Shown here: positions 1-6,043 of the stretch, piece after piece
Numbering within the stretch: position 1 is the first letter of the stretch
How the letters are laid out: each line of letters opens with the position of its first letter
NCBI GenBank assembly: GCA_045595285.1
Contig: JAZOAC010000131.1
Span: forward strand, 1 to 20,178
Source: UBA1731 sp045595285
Lineage (GTDB): Bacteria; Verrucomicrobiota; Kiritimatiellia; RFP12; UBA1067
Length of the DNA: 20,178 nt
Direction: 5' to 3'
Position numbers and translations under genes: made by a program
Notes under the pieces: generated by a model
The model's database searches: none
What the model saw: only the letters and a program-made list of their open reading frames with translations
What the model was told of the DNA's origin: nothing

Positions 1-1
1 G

Positions 2-802
2 GTTGATAAACTCATCATGCTTAATTCGGCAATTCCTTCGGAGGCGTTCGATCCGTCGCTTGTAGATGAAAGTCCAAATAACAAATTGGTTCATAACGAT
101 TGGATAAGCTACACAAATTCTTGTTGGACGGCAAATTGGCACAAGCTCTTTAATGCGTCAGATGCGAGAAGCCGTTTGACTTGGCGCGGACGGTTTGCCG
201 CCGTTGTGCCTTTAGCGGTAAATTTCTATTCTTCGGGTGATGAGGTTTTGGAACTTTACCCACATTCGCAAAATCCCGCATGGTATAACGGGGTAAGCCC
301 ATCGGGGAATTGGGGAGAGCGATATGCCTGGCACAAACAGGAAATCTGGAAAGGACGCAAGTCACTTCTTGGGTTTATCGGCACGACAGAATGGTCGGGT
401 TGGGGATTTAAAGAGAATATACTTGGAGTCAAAAAGTGGTCTGCGCAAGAAGCTAACGCTATTGCGGATGCAATGATTTTCTCAACTAATACAGTATTCA
501 ATCCATATCCATCGTCAATCACGAATGCAGTTGCTACGCGCCTTGAAACAGATTCACATCTGACGCAAGGCATCCCCGCACTTTCACCACCGACAGGGAG
601 AACGGATCTATCTCACAAAGGAATACCTTCGTTTGATATGAATGGCGCTCAAATAAAGACATCAGCATGGCCAAGAGATCCAGCTTCTATAGGGAGTGAT
701 GATTTAGGGGATAATTGGCTTCATTCGGACTTGAAGAATGTTGCTTATTTTTATACACATAGATTATTTCAGAAGATTGTTGAAATCGGAGGTTTAAGAT
801 GA
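2..802 (+). CDS. Alpha/beta-hydrolase-like protein, C-terminal part (cut by window start)
   Basis: The frame is open from base 2, so the gene very probably begins upstream; the ATG at 17 is just the first methionine visible. The visible 261 residues after that ATG look like the back half of an alpha/beta hydrolase. A hydrophobic strand (VDKLIMLN) runs into SAIPSEAF, a later strand carries NFYSSGDEVLE (acid candidate Asp75), and a WLHSDLKN segment near the C-terminus offers the catalytic histidine (His236). The nucleophile elbow would lie before the window. The domain assignment is my inference from strand and motif order; the substrate is unknown. The stop overlaps the next gene's start by ATGA, so the two are probably translationally coupled. 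The stretch is AT-richer than the genes on the right side of the window. Confidence 0.6.
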   Translation, partial: VDKLIMLNSAIPSEAFDPSLVDESPNNKLVHNDWISYTNSCWTANWHKLFNASDARSRLTWRGRFAAVVPLAVNFYSSGDEVLELYPHSQNPAWYNGVSPSGNWGERYAWHKQEIWKGRKSLLGFIGTTEWSGWGFKENILGVKKWSAQEANAIADAMIFSTNTVFNPYPSSITNAVATRLETDSHLTQGIPALSPPTGRTDLSHKGIPSFDMNGAQIKTSAWPRDPASIGSDDLGDNWLHSDLKNVAYFYTHRLFQKIVEIGGLR

Positions 803-1728
803 GAAGAATATTAATATATGTCTTTTTATTGGTTACAGTGCCTGTAATGGCTGATTATAATCCGTATCGTGACAATGCAATTGCGGATGTGCAACTACGT
901 ATAGTTGATGATGAAGGCTCTCCTGTTGAGGGTGTAAGTGTTACAGCGGCATTTTATATCGGTGCAACAAAGACAACTGGACTTACTGAAGTGACAAAAC
1001 AGAATGGAATTATCAATGCGAAATATCCTTGCAATGGCGAATTTAAAGTATGGGCGAGAAAGACAGGATATTACGATACAGTTTTGAAAACGACAGCATT
1101 CATGACATTAACTGACAAAGAAGTCATTTCGCTTCGCAGATGGTCAAAAGGCACGGTATCAATTCCTGTTGTCATCAAGAAAAAGAAGCATCCAATACAA
1201 CTCAAGATTAATTGTTTGGAATACCAAAAGTTTCCAGCCACCAACGAAGTGTTTTTTCTTGACCTTGAAACTTGTCAATGGTGCCCCCCGTTTGGAAACG
1301 GAAAGCATAAGGATATGAAACTCTTTTACGAGGCAATTGAACACCCTGAACAGGGATGGGCTGTCAGCTATTGGAATAAACTCACGTTATCGATGCCTAA
1401 TGTTGCAGATGGATTCTATAGAGCGAAAATAGAATCGGTCAGCAAATTCCCTTATGCCTATGATGCGAATACAAATGCCGTATTTTTGAAGTCTCTTGTC
1501 CTCGAAATCGAGCGGAAGAATGATTGCATGGTTAAAACCGATCTTCTTCCGGACGACGAGTATCTTATCTTCCGCACACGTACGGAGACAAACCATCTTG
1601 GACAAGTGACAAGTGCGAACTATGGTCGTATCGGTGAAAAGCTGAATCTCGCCATTGGACTTAGTATGAAATCCTGGTTTAATCCTAAATCTAACGACAC
1701 AAATCTTGAAGATGTACGGTCATGGTAA
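799..1728 (+). CDS. Exported protein of unknown function with carboxypeptidase-regulatory-like (Ig-like) N-terminal domain
   Basis: This 309-residue protein starts with a clear signal peptide (MRRILIYVFLLVTVPVMA, cleavage likely before DYNPY), so it should act outside the cytoplasm. Residues about 30-115 (VQLRIVDDEGSPVEGVSVTAAF, then a GYYDTVLKT segment) resemble the beta-sandwich domains called carboxypeptidase regulatory-like or CNA-B-like. The remainder is mostly beta-rich, with an aromatic C-terminus (SWFNPKSNDTNLEDVRSW). I recognise no catalytic motif. The start overlaps the stop of the upstream hydrolase-like gene by four bases (ATGA), so the two probably form one unit in which this protein is the exported partner. 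A short run of four 7-nt repeats follows the stop. The domain call is tentative and the function unknown. Confidence 0.65.
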   Translation: MRRILIYVFLLVTVPVMADYNPYRDNAIADVQLRIVDDEGSPVEGVSVTAAFYIGATKTTGLTEVTKQNGIINAKYPCNGEFKVWARKTGYYDTVLKTTAFMTLTDKEVISLRRWSKGTVSIPVVIKKKKHPIQLKINCLEYQKFPATNEVFFLDLETCQWCPPFGNGKHKDMKLFYEAIEHPEQGWAVSYWNKLTLSMPNVADGFYRAKIESVSKFPYAYDANTNAVFLKSLVLEIERKNDCMVKTDLLPDDEYLIFRTRTETNHLGQVTSANYGRIGEKLNLAIGLSMKSWFNPKSNDTNLEDVRSW

Positions 1729-1732
1729 AACC

Positions 1733-1760
1733 ATTCCCCGTTCCCTGTTCCCCATTCCCC
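1733..1760. repeat. Four 7-nt tandem repeats, consensus RTTCCCY
   Basis: Directly after the stop of the exported-protein gene, four in-phase 7-mers follow each other: ATTCCCC, GTTCCCT, GTTCCCC, ATTCCCC. They lie in the convergent 149-bp gap before the AbiEii remnant. The rest of that gap (1761-1877) shows a GCGGCCGC palindrome near 1810 but no convincing terminator. Confidence 0.75.
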
Positions 1761-1877
1761 AATTTTGTGTATTTCGTGGTCTGAAATACCAATTCGAAAC
1801 AAGTAGGCGGCGGCCGCTACAAAATCAACGTGCTAATATAATATGTATACGCCACTATTAACCTCCCTAGTTTCGAC

Positions 1878-2249
1878 TTAATCCATCGCTGCTACAATCT
1901 TACAAATCAATTCGTTCGCCCATGTGACGGCCTCGGCGGCGGTCGGCAAGACGTCACCGTTGTCGAGAAGATTGTTTCTCGCCTGCACATAGAGATCATC
2001 CCATGAAGGCAACGCTGTCACTACCGCCGGCCATGGTTGCCGCCGGCGATAGTCGAAGAGCCGCTGACAAACGTCTTTCACCTCGGCATAGTCGATTTGG
2101 GACCGACTGCAAATGAACTGCAGATCGATAAGATCATGCGCCCGTTCGCTCATCGGTTCGGAAACGGCGTGAAGCTTCTGCGCAATCTGGTAGGCAAGCT
2201 TCATAACCGGAAGCGGCTTGGGTTGCGGGAACGAGAGTTTCTCAAACAC
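1878..2249 (-). pseudogene. Truncated AbiEii-type nucleotidyltransferase toxin (C-terminal part only)
   Basis: The 123 residues from a GTG at 2249 (open frame back to a TAA at 2298-2300) match the C-terminal region of AbiEii/AbiGii toxins: PLPVMKLAYQIAQKLHAVSEP followed by ERAHDLIDLQFI. Full-length toxins of this family are roughly twice as long or more and begin with a nucleotidyltransferase domain containing the GG/GS and DxD metal-binding motifs. None of that is present here. The frame runs back into the 3' end of the antitoxin gene, as expected if a deletion removed the N-terminal half. An ATGA junction remains at the antitoxin stop (ATG at 2279-2281), but that ATG is in another frame and soon reaches a stop. 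The fragment could still be translated from the GTG, but it should lack transferase activity. Confidence 0.75.
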
Positions 2250-2277
2250 ATCAGCAAGGTCAGAAGGTGAGGACGCT

Positions 2278-2808
2278 TCATACAGAAAACTCCTTCTTTA
2301 AGGCTTCATACTCAAAGACATCCAACAATCCTTTCGTTCCTGCCTCATGCACTGCCGAGACAAGGCGTTCGGTCAGGATCTTGCCCCTCGACAGACGGAT
2401 AACCTCTGACAACTTCTGGCAAGGTATTCCGTTAAAATTATCTTCGGTTATTTCAGATGTTGCTTTTTCGGTCTCAATCCAATCCGGTAACTCCTTGCGA
2501 AGCCGACGTCTGACAGCAACATGTACACGTACTGGATTGACCAATGCTAAATTATGCATTGCCAACACACTCTCGCCGCAAATCATCGCCGTATCCCCCA
2601 CTAAAGCAACGGCCTCTGCATATGTGTCATATTCCGTCGGTAAATAATGGGCTATCCGATAAACTCCTCGACCACGTTTTTCAAGCCGCCCGCTCTTGAC
2701 CCACTCAAGAACATCCTTTAGATGGATGCCAAGCTCGTCAATCGTCTTAGCCGTTACCAAACCATAATTAGAGACGGCAACTTCATACAATTCGTCATAC
2801 TTCTTCAT
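2278..2808 (-). CDS. AbiEi-like type IV antitoxin / transcriptional repressor
   Basis: This 176-residue protein has the layout of AbiEi antitoxins. An N-terminal winged-helix part (about residues 5-55: YGLVTAKTIDELGIHLKDVLEWVKSGRLEKRGRGVYRI) is followed by the typical segment on tolerance of stored alleles (ICGESVLAMHNLALVNPVRVHVAVRRR, about 77-102) and a C-terminal helical part. Family members neutralise the AbiEii nucleotidyltransferase toxin without stable complex formation and repress their own promoter through inverted repeats. It appears complete, but the toxin downstream is only a fragment. Two related dyads flank the promoter upstream, which fits autoregulation. No good Shine-Dalgarno sequence precedes the ATG. 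It may now act as an orphan repressor or as protection against a related toxin. Confidence 0.85.
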   Translation of the reverse strand: MKKYDELYEVAVSNYGLVTAKTIDELGIHLKDVLEWVKSGRLEKRGRGVYRIAHYLPTEYDTYAEAVALVGDTAMICGESVLAMHNLALVNPVRVHVAVRRRLRKELPDWIETEKATSEITEDNFNGIPCQKLSEVIRLSRGKILTERLVSAVHEAGTKGLLDVFEYEALKKEFSV

Positions 2809-2816
2809 GTCATTTT

Positions 2817-2834
2817 ATTACCTATTTGGGTAAT
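2817..2834. promoter_or_regulatory. Dyad site 1, probable AbiEi operator
   Basis: A perfect 6-bp inverted repeat, ATTACC-N6-GGTAAT, lies 8 bases upstream of the antitoxin ATG, just downstream of the likely transcription start. It shares its first nine bases (ATTACCTAT) with the second site at 2892-2909. AbiEi antitoxins are known to autoregulate through paired inverted repeats; binding here is inferred. Confidence 0.55.
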
Positions 2835-2846
2835 GTTTTGGTTTAC

Positions 2847-2875
2847 AATATATCATAAATCTTCGTAATCGACAA
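2847..2875 (-). promoter_or_regulatory. Sigma70-type promoter of the antitoxin gene
   Basis: Reading the minus strand, TTGTCG (-35, at 2870-2875) is separated by 17 bp from TATATT (-10, at 2847-2852). Transcription would start near 2840, placing dyad 1 in the first 25 transcribed bases and dyad 2 about 17 bp upstream of the -35. Both elements differ slightly from consensus, but the spacing is ideal. Confidence 0.5.
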
Positions 2876-2891
2876 TCCCTTGCGTCAAATT

Positions 2892-2909
2892 ATTACCTAT
2901 AAAGGGTAT
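2892..2909. promoter_or_regulatory. Dyad site 2, probable AbiEi operator
   Basis: ATTACCTATAAAGGGTAT is a second, less symmetric copy of the dyad at 2817-2834. The centres are 75 bp apart, about seven helical turns, and the sites bracket the antitoxin promoter. Confidence 0.45.
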
Positions 2910-2982
2910 ATTTTGACTATTGACAACAACCAAAGAGAAAATAAGTGTTTACAGATGTGAAAACGTATAAACAGCCAAACCA

Positions 2983-3348
2983 TCATGATGATTTGGATCT
3001 TAGTGACAATCGGATTTTATCAAAAATACGTACAAGTTCTCCCGCTTCAGTCAAAACGGGAGAAAGCTCCACAACATTCGGATATAACTCTTTCAGCAAC
3101 AAAAGCCAGTATTCACTTTTGGATGCTTCTTTAGCGGCAACGGAAATTTTATGAAGAAAATCACTTCTTGATTCTGCCCGATTCGCTTCACGGTAATTTG
3201 CACCGATAGCGGTTGCAGAACGGGCAAGTTGATCTTTTATATTTCGCGACTCAATACCGACGGGAATTTTGCGAAGTGTTCGCAAGACGGCAACAGAAAA
3301 GGCGACGGTCCGATTTTCAAGTTCTAGTTTAAATTCTCCGTTCGTCAT
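2983..3348 (-). CDS. Four-helix-bundle protein (S23 / 23S rRNA intervening-sequence protein family)
   Basis: The 121-residue product shows the family hallmark: RSATAIGANYREANRAESRSDFLHKISVAAKEASKSEYWLLLLKE, about residues 43-87, within an all-helical protein of typical length. Such proteins were first described from open frames inside 23S rRNA intervening sequences, but most, as here, are stand-alone and of unknown role; they fold as four-helix bundles and assemble as oligomers. A purine-rich Shine-Dalgarno (AAGGGGAC) sits about 8 bases before the ATG. It lies between the AbiE remnant and the 8-nt repeat arrays next to tRNA-Ser, away from any rRNA gene in this window. A second, decayed member of the family lies at about 5821-5999. 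Confidence 0.9.
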   Translation of the reverse strand: MTNGEFKLELENRTVAFSVAVLRTLRKIPVGIESRNIKDQLARSATAIGANYREANRAESRSDFLHKISVAAKEASKSEYWLLLLKELYPNVVELSPVLTEAGELVRIFDKIRLSLRSKSS

Positions 3349-3367
3349 TGCACCGTCCCCTTTCTTA

Positions 3368-3407
3368 AAACTGTCAAAATCGCAAACTGTTAAACTGGCA
3401 AACTGAC
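3368..3407. repeat. Five 8-nt tandem repeats, consensus AAACTGNC
   Basis: In-phase 8-mers AAACTGTC, AAAATCGC, AAACTGTT, AAACTGGC, AAACTGAC lie just upstream of the four-helix-bundle gene. They are the inverse complement of the array at 3435-3482, so the two can pair as an imperfect stem. Confidence 0.75.
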
Positions 3408-3434
3408 TCTACTTGCAAACTTTATTTGTTTTTT

Positions 3435-3482
3435 AGTTATCAAGTTTTACAGTTTGGCAGTTTTACAGTTGGACAGTTTTTA
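3435..3482. repeat. Six 8-nt tandem repeats, consensus AGTTTKRC, inverted relative to 3368-3407
   Basis: Six consecutive 8-mers begin with AGTT (AGTTATCA, AGTTTTAC, AGTTTGGC, AGTTTTAC, AGTTGGAC, AGTTTTTA) and end five bases from the encoded CCA end of tRNA-Ser. With the opposed array they could form a stem with a loop of a few tens of bases. A terminator role for the tRNA transcript is possible but unproven. Confidence 0.75.
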
Positions 3483-3486
3483 TAGT

Positions 3487-3574
3487 TGGCGGAGAGGGAG
3501 GGATTCGAACCCCCGGACCCTTGCGGGTCAACGGTTTTCAAGACCGCCGCGATCGACCACTCCGCCACCTCTCC
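3487..3574 (-). tRNA. tRNA-Ser (anticodon UGA)
   Basis: An 88-nt class II tRNA on the minus strand. A 7-bp acceptor stem (GGAGAGG with CCTCTCC) is followed by discriminator G and an encoded CCA. The anticodon loop is CTTGAAA inside GGTCTTGAAAACC, giving anticodon TGA. There is a long variable arm (GACCCGCAAGGGTC hairpin) and a canonical T arm containing GGTTCGAATCC. It lies 18 bp downstream of the serine hydrolase on the same strand and may share its transcript. Its 3' end faces the accessory region at the left of the window. Confidence 0.97.
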
Positions 3575-3592
3575 AAGTCGAGAACCGATCGA

Positions 3593-4813
3593 TCACTTCA
3601 TGCGGCCGGTGTATGCATCGGCACCGGAGTTATCGATCTTGGTTTTGAAAAATTCATCTGCCGCCTTGTTGCGAGCCTTGTCCCAAGGACGCGGACCGCC
3701 GCAAGTCTGCACCACCCAGAGCTTGAGCTGGCGCTTATGCCAGTTGACCATGCAGTTCGTACCCCACGCACCACCATGACCGAACCACTGATCTTCGCCA
3801 TCAACCTCAGGAGCCCTGAGACCAAGCGAATAGCCCTCAAACCCCTTGGGACGCGTGGACTTGGCCAAAATGTCCTTGACCGTCTGCTCCTTGAGGATGC
3901 GGACGCCATTCTCTCCCATACCGAGATTCATGAGCATCTTGTAGAACTTGAGCTGATCTGCAACCGTTGTCCAGAGACCCGCACCAGCGGAGGAGAACAC
4001 CCGGTCATCATTGTACGGACGCGCCATGGAAGGCTCCTGCTCGCGCCACTTCGCAACCGTTCCGCCCTTGACATCATACATTTCAATCTTGTTCGCAAGC
4101 TGAGCATCCGTGGGCCAGAATCCGGAATTCCCCATGCCAAGCGGATCAAGCACACGCTCCTTGAGGAAATCCTCCCAACGCTTGCCGGTAATGACCTCGA
4201 CAATGGCGGCACCAATATCAATGCCGACATTCGAATAGCGGATCTTTGTACCTGGATCAAACTGAAGCGGAAGCGCCGCCGCCGTGGCCGCCACAGAACG
4301 GAGGGGCATGCGACGCGACCAGCCTCCCATCTCCTTGTAACTGGGAAGTTCAAACGCAAAACCACCTGTATGATTCATCACCATGCGTACGGTAAGCACA
4401 TTCTTGGCCTTCACCAAACGGCGGACCCCATTGCTCTCGGAAGCCTGCACCCAAAGCTTGCCGAACTCAGGCAGATACTTGGACACGGGATCGTCGAGAT
4501 TCAATTTGCCCTCCTCCACGAGTATCGCTACCGTGACGCCACAGAAGCCCTTCGTCTGCGAACACTGCATGTAGACATTGTCAATCGAAATCGGACGTTT
4601 TTTTTCGACATCGGCATATCCGACACAAGCGACCTCCTGAACCCCGTCCTTGCAGAATACGCTAATCGCGCCAGGAAGCTCACCCTTCTCCACATAGGGC
4701 GCAAGAGCCTTCTCGGCAAAGTCGGTGCCGGAATTGTTGACCACCTCAACGGAGGCGCACCCAACGACCATGAGTATAGAGACAAGAGAAACTGCGACTT
4801 CTTTCATTTTCAT
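3593..4813 (-). CDS. Serine hydrolase lipoprotein, class C beta-lactamase / penicillin-binding family
   Basis: This 406-residue protein starts at the ATG at 4813, because that start gives a proper export signal: MKMKEVAVSLVSILMVVGC, with lipobox VVGC and lipidated Cys19. The three catalytic motifs of the family are visible: SxxK as SQTK (Ser85, Lys88), YxN as YSN (Tyr193-Asn195), and HGG (His346), the counterpart of KTG, as in esterase/DD-peptidase-like members. EEGKLNLDDPVSKYLPEF (about 100-117) is a further family signature. Relatives include esterases, DD-peptidases and beta-lactamases, so the substrate cannot be read from sequence. It should sit lipid-anchored at the inner or outer membrane. 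No clear Shine-Dalgarno precedes the start. It lies between rsmA and tRNA-Ser on the same strand. Confidence 0.92.
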   Translation of the reverse strand: MKMKEVAVSLVSILMVVGCASVEVVNNSGTDFAEKALAPYVEKGELPGAISVFCKDGVQEVACVGYADVEKKRPISIDNVYMQCSQTKGFCGVTVAILVEEGKLNLDDPVSKYLPEFGKLWVQASESNGVRRLVKAKNVLTVRMVMNHTGGFAFELPSYKEMGGWSRRMPLRSVAATAAALPLQFDPGTKIRYSNVGIDIGAAIVEVITGKRWEDFLKERVLDPLGMGNSGFWPTDAQLANKIEMYDVKGGTVAKWREQEPSMARPYNDDRVFSSAGAGLWTTVADQLKFYKMLMNLGMGENGVRILKEQTVKDILAKSTRPKGFEGYSLGLRAPEVDGEDQWFGHGGAWGTNCMVNWHKRQLKLWVVQTCGGPRPWDKARNKAADEFFKTKIDNSGADAYTGRMK

Positions 4814-4935
4814 AATGCCACAAAGTATATCATATTTCCGCTCCATTTGAAATCGATTGTTTCCAAAAGTCAAATGACGGCTGAGATCGATTAAATACGG
4901 TGTAGCGTCAACACCAATGTGCCTTGCGCGAAAAT

Positions 4936-5766
4936 TCAACGCGGAACTTCTATCGCCGCAGCCAACGCAAGCCAGTCTTCGTTTGTCAGCTGTTCGGCAC
5001 GGGCGGTAGACTCAATCAATCCCTTGAAAGTACTTCCCAGCTGTTTGCGACGATGCTCGAACGCGCGTTTCGTAAGCCACTTGAACGTCTTGCGGACAAC
5101 CTCTCCGACATCATCATTGCGGTGATGCCGCACAAGCTTGACAACCGACGACCCTATTTCAGGACGCGGCCAGAAGCAACTTGCCGCCACCTTCCGGACT
5201 ATCTGCACATCATAGTCGAACTGCACACGCACACCAGCAAGTCCACGGACCTTTGATCCCTCTTTTGCGGCAAGCCGTTCCGCGACCTCCGTCTGGACCA
5301 GAACCACAATCACTTCAGGGACTTCGAAGCGGCCAATGCGATCGATCATTTCGATTAGGATTCGCGTGCCGGCCTGATATGGAAGATTCGAAACCATCAA
5401 CGGAAAACCGTCGCAGGCCCCATCCTTGATGTAATCAAGCGCGTCACCCTTCAACACTGTAAGCCTATCAGGATTCCCAAGCGACACCTTGAGCCGATCC
5501 GCAAGAACAGGATCCTTCTCGACGGCAGTCACCGCACATCCACGGCCAAGCAGACCTTCCGTAAGCACACCAAGGCCTGGGCCGATCTCGAGCGTCTTGC
5601 AATCAACGGTTGGCTGCTGATAATCGACGGTCGGCTGCATTGCCGCATCAAGGATGGAATCAAGGACGTTCTTGTCGATGAGAAAATTCTGCCCCAGCAC
5701 TTTATTCGGGTGAAACCCGTTGCTGATGCACCAATCCTTGACCTGCGATGGACTTGTCAGATTCAT
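4936..5766 (-). CDS. rsmA: 16S rRNA (adenine(1518)-N6/adenine(1519)-N6)-dimethyltransferase RsmA (KsgA)
   Basis: The 276-residue protein dimethylates two adjacent adenines in the 3' terminal helix 45 of 16S rRNA using S-adenosylmethionine, a late check of small-subunit assembly. The family motifs are in order: LGQNFL (24-29), the SAM-binding EIGPGLGVLT (60-69), acidic VEKD (82-85), GDAL (107-110), the catalytic NLPY (127-130) and FWPRPEIGSSVV (198-209). Length is normal. Oddly, residues 44-56 hold an internal duplication (QPTVDYQ/QPTVDC) encoded by an imperfect 21-nt repeat, inserted just before the first beta strand of the SAM fold. The start codon is preceded by a 7-nt repeat array with no Shine-Dalgarno sequence. 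Confidence 0.96.
   Translation of the reverse strand: MNLTSPSQVKDWCISNGFHPNKVLGQNFLIDKNVLDSILDAAMQPTVDYQQPTVDCKTLEIGPGLGVLTEGLLGRGCAVTAVEKDPVLADRLKVSLGNPDRLTVLKGDALDYIKDGACDGFPLMVSNLPYQAGTRILIEMIDRIGRFEVPEVIVVLVQTEVAERLAAKEGSKVRGLAGVRVQFDYDVQIVRKVAASCFWPRPEIGSSVVKLVRHHRNDDVGEVVRKTFKWLTKRAFEHRRKQLGSTFKGLIESTARAEQLTNEDWLALAAAIEVPR
5602..5640. repeat. In-frame 21-nt imperfect duplication inside rsmA
   Basis: The 21 bases from 5602 are repeated imperfectly from 5623 (about 18 bases), encoding PTVD twice in RsmA. The unit length is a multiple of both 3 and 7, so it keeps the reading frame and matches the 7-nt phase seen in the spacers. Confidence 0.6.
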
Positions 5767-5773
5767 TTTGTTT

Positions 5774-5822
5774 AGTTGGTAGATGATAGTTGGTAGTGGG
5801 GAGAGGAAGTGGGGAGTGAATC
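5774..5822. repeat. 7-nt repeat array upstream of rsmA, AGTTGGT-like grading into GTGGGGA
   Basis: Seven in-phase units fill the spacer ahead of rsmA: AGTTGGT, AGATGAT, AGTTGGT, AGTGGGG, AGAGGAA, GTGGGGA, GTGAATC. On the coding strand they read as CCAAC-rich sequence and end 7 bases before the ATG. No Shine-Dalgarno is visible. Confidence 0.65.
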
Positions 5823-5999
5823 ATACCTTGCGATTGACCATTTTAGTCAACATCATCGCAACTTCATCGAGCAAAAGCTTCTGCGTCCTGCAATCTCTAT
5901 TTGAGTTGACAATTCATACAATGAGTCTTTGGCAATGGTAAGAAATCGAACGAAATCCTCAGGTGCTGTACGCCCCGATCCTTTGGCGACATACCGCAT
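5821..5999 (-). pseudogene. Four-helix-bundle (S23/IVP family) pseudogene, 5'-truncated and frameshifted
   Basis: From an ATG at 5999 the frame encodes MRYVAKGSGRTAPEDFVRFLTIAKDSLYELSTQIEIA, the family's characteristic (N)IAEGSGR...DFxRFLxIAxGSLxELxTQ region. The frame then breaks near 5870-5890. Continuing in another frame gives KLLLDEVAMMLTKMVNRKV and a TGA at 5821-5823, which matches the usual C-terminal helix. One or more small indels, and loss of the first 35-40 residues, therefore explain the remnant. The 5' boundary abuts a CCAACTG repeat array behind the SurA-like gene. It belongs to a subgroup different from the intact copy at 2983-3348. Confidence 0.7.
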
Positions 6000-6015
6000 T
6001 ACCTCACCATTTCCA

Positions 6016-6043
6016 CCAACTGCCTTCTGCCAACTGTCAACTA
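6016..6043. repeat. Four 7-nt repeats, consensus CCAACTG, over the surA-like stop codon
   Basis: Units CCAACTG, CCTTCTG, CCAACTG, TCAACTA run in phase. The last contains the stop codon (TAG on the minus strand) of the SurA-like gene, so the array begins inside the end of that coding sequence. Confidence 0.6.

Noticed and set aside
3521..4894. Long plus-strand open frame (457 codons) opposite the serine hydrolase
   Set aside because: It lies wholly antisense to a gene with clear catalytic motifs and a lipoprotein signal and also crosses the tRNA; it is a shadow caused by codon bias.
4900..4916. Possible terminator hairpin (GGTGT/ACACC) after rsmA
   Set aside because: Only five base pairs with a 7-base loop and no T-run following on the minus strand; too weak to call.
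4814..4939. N-terminal extension of the serine hydrolase to 4939
   Set aside because: It would bury the lipoprotein signal peptide; the ATG at 4813 gives a normal lipobox at Cys19.
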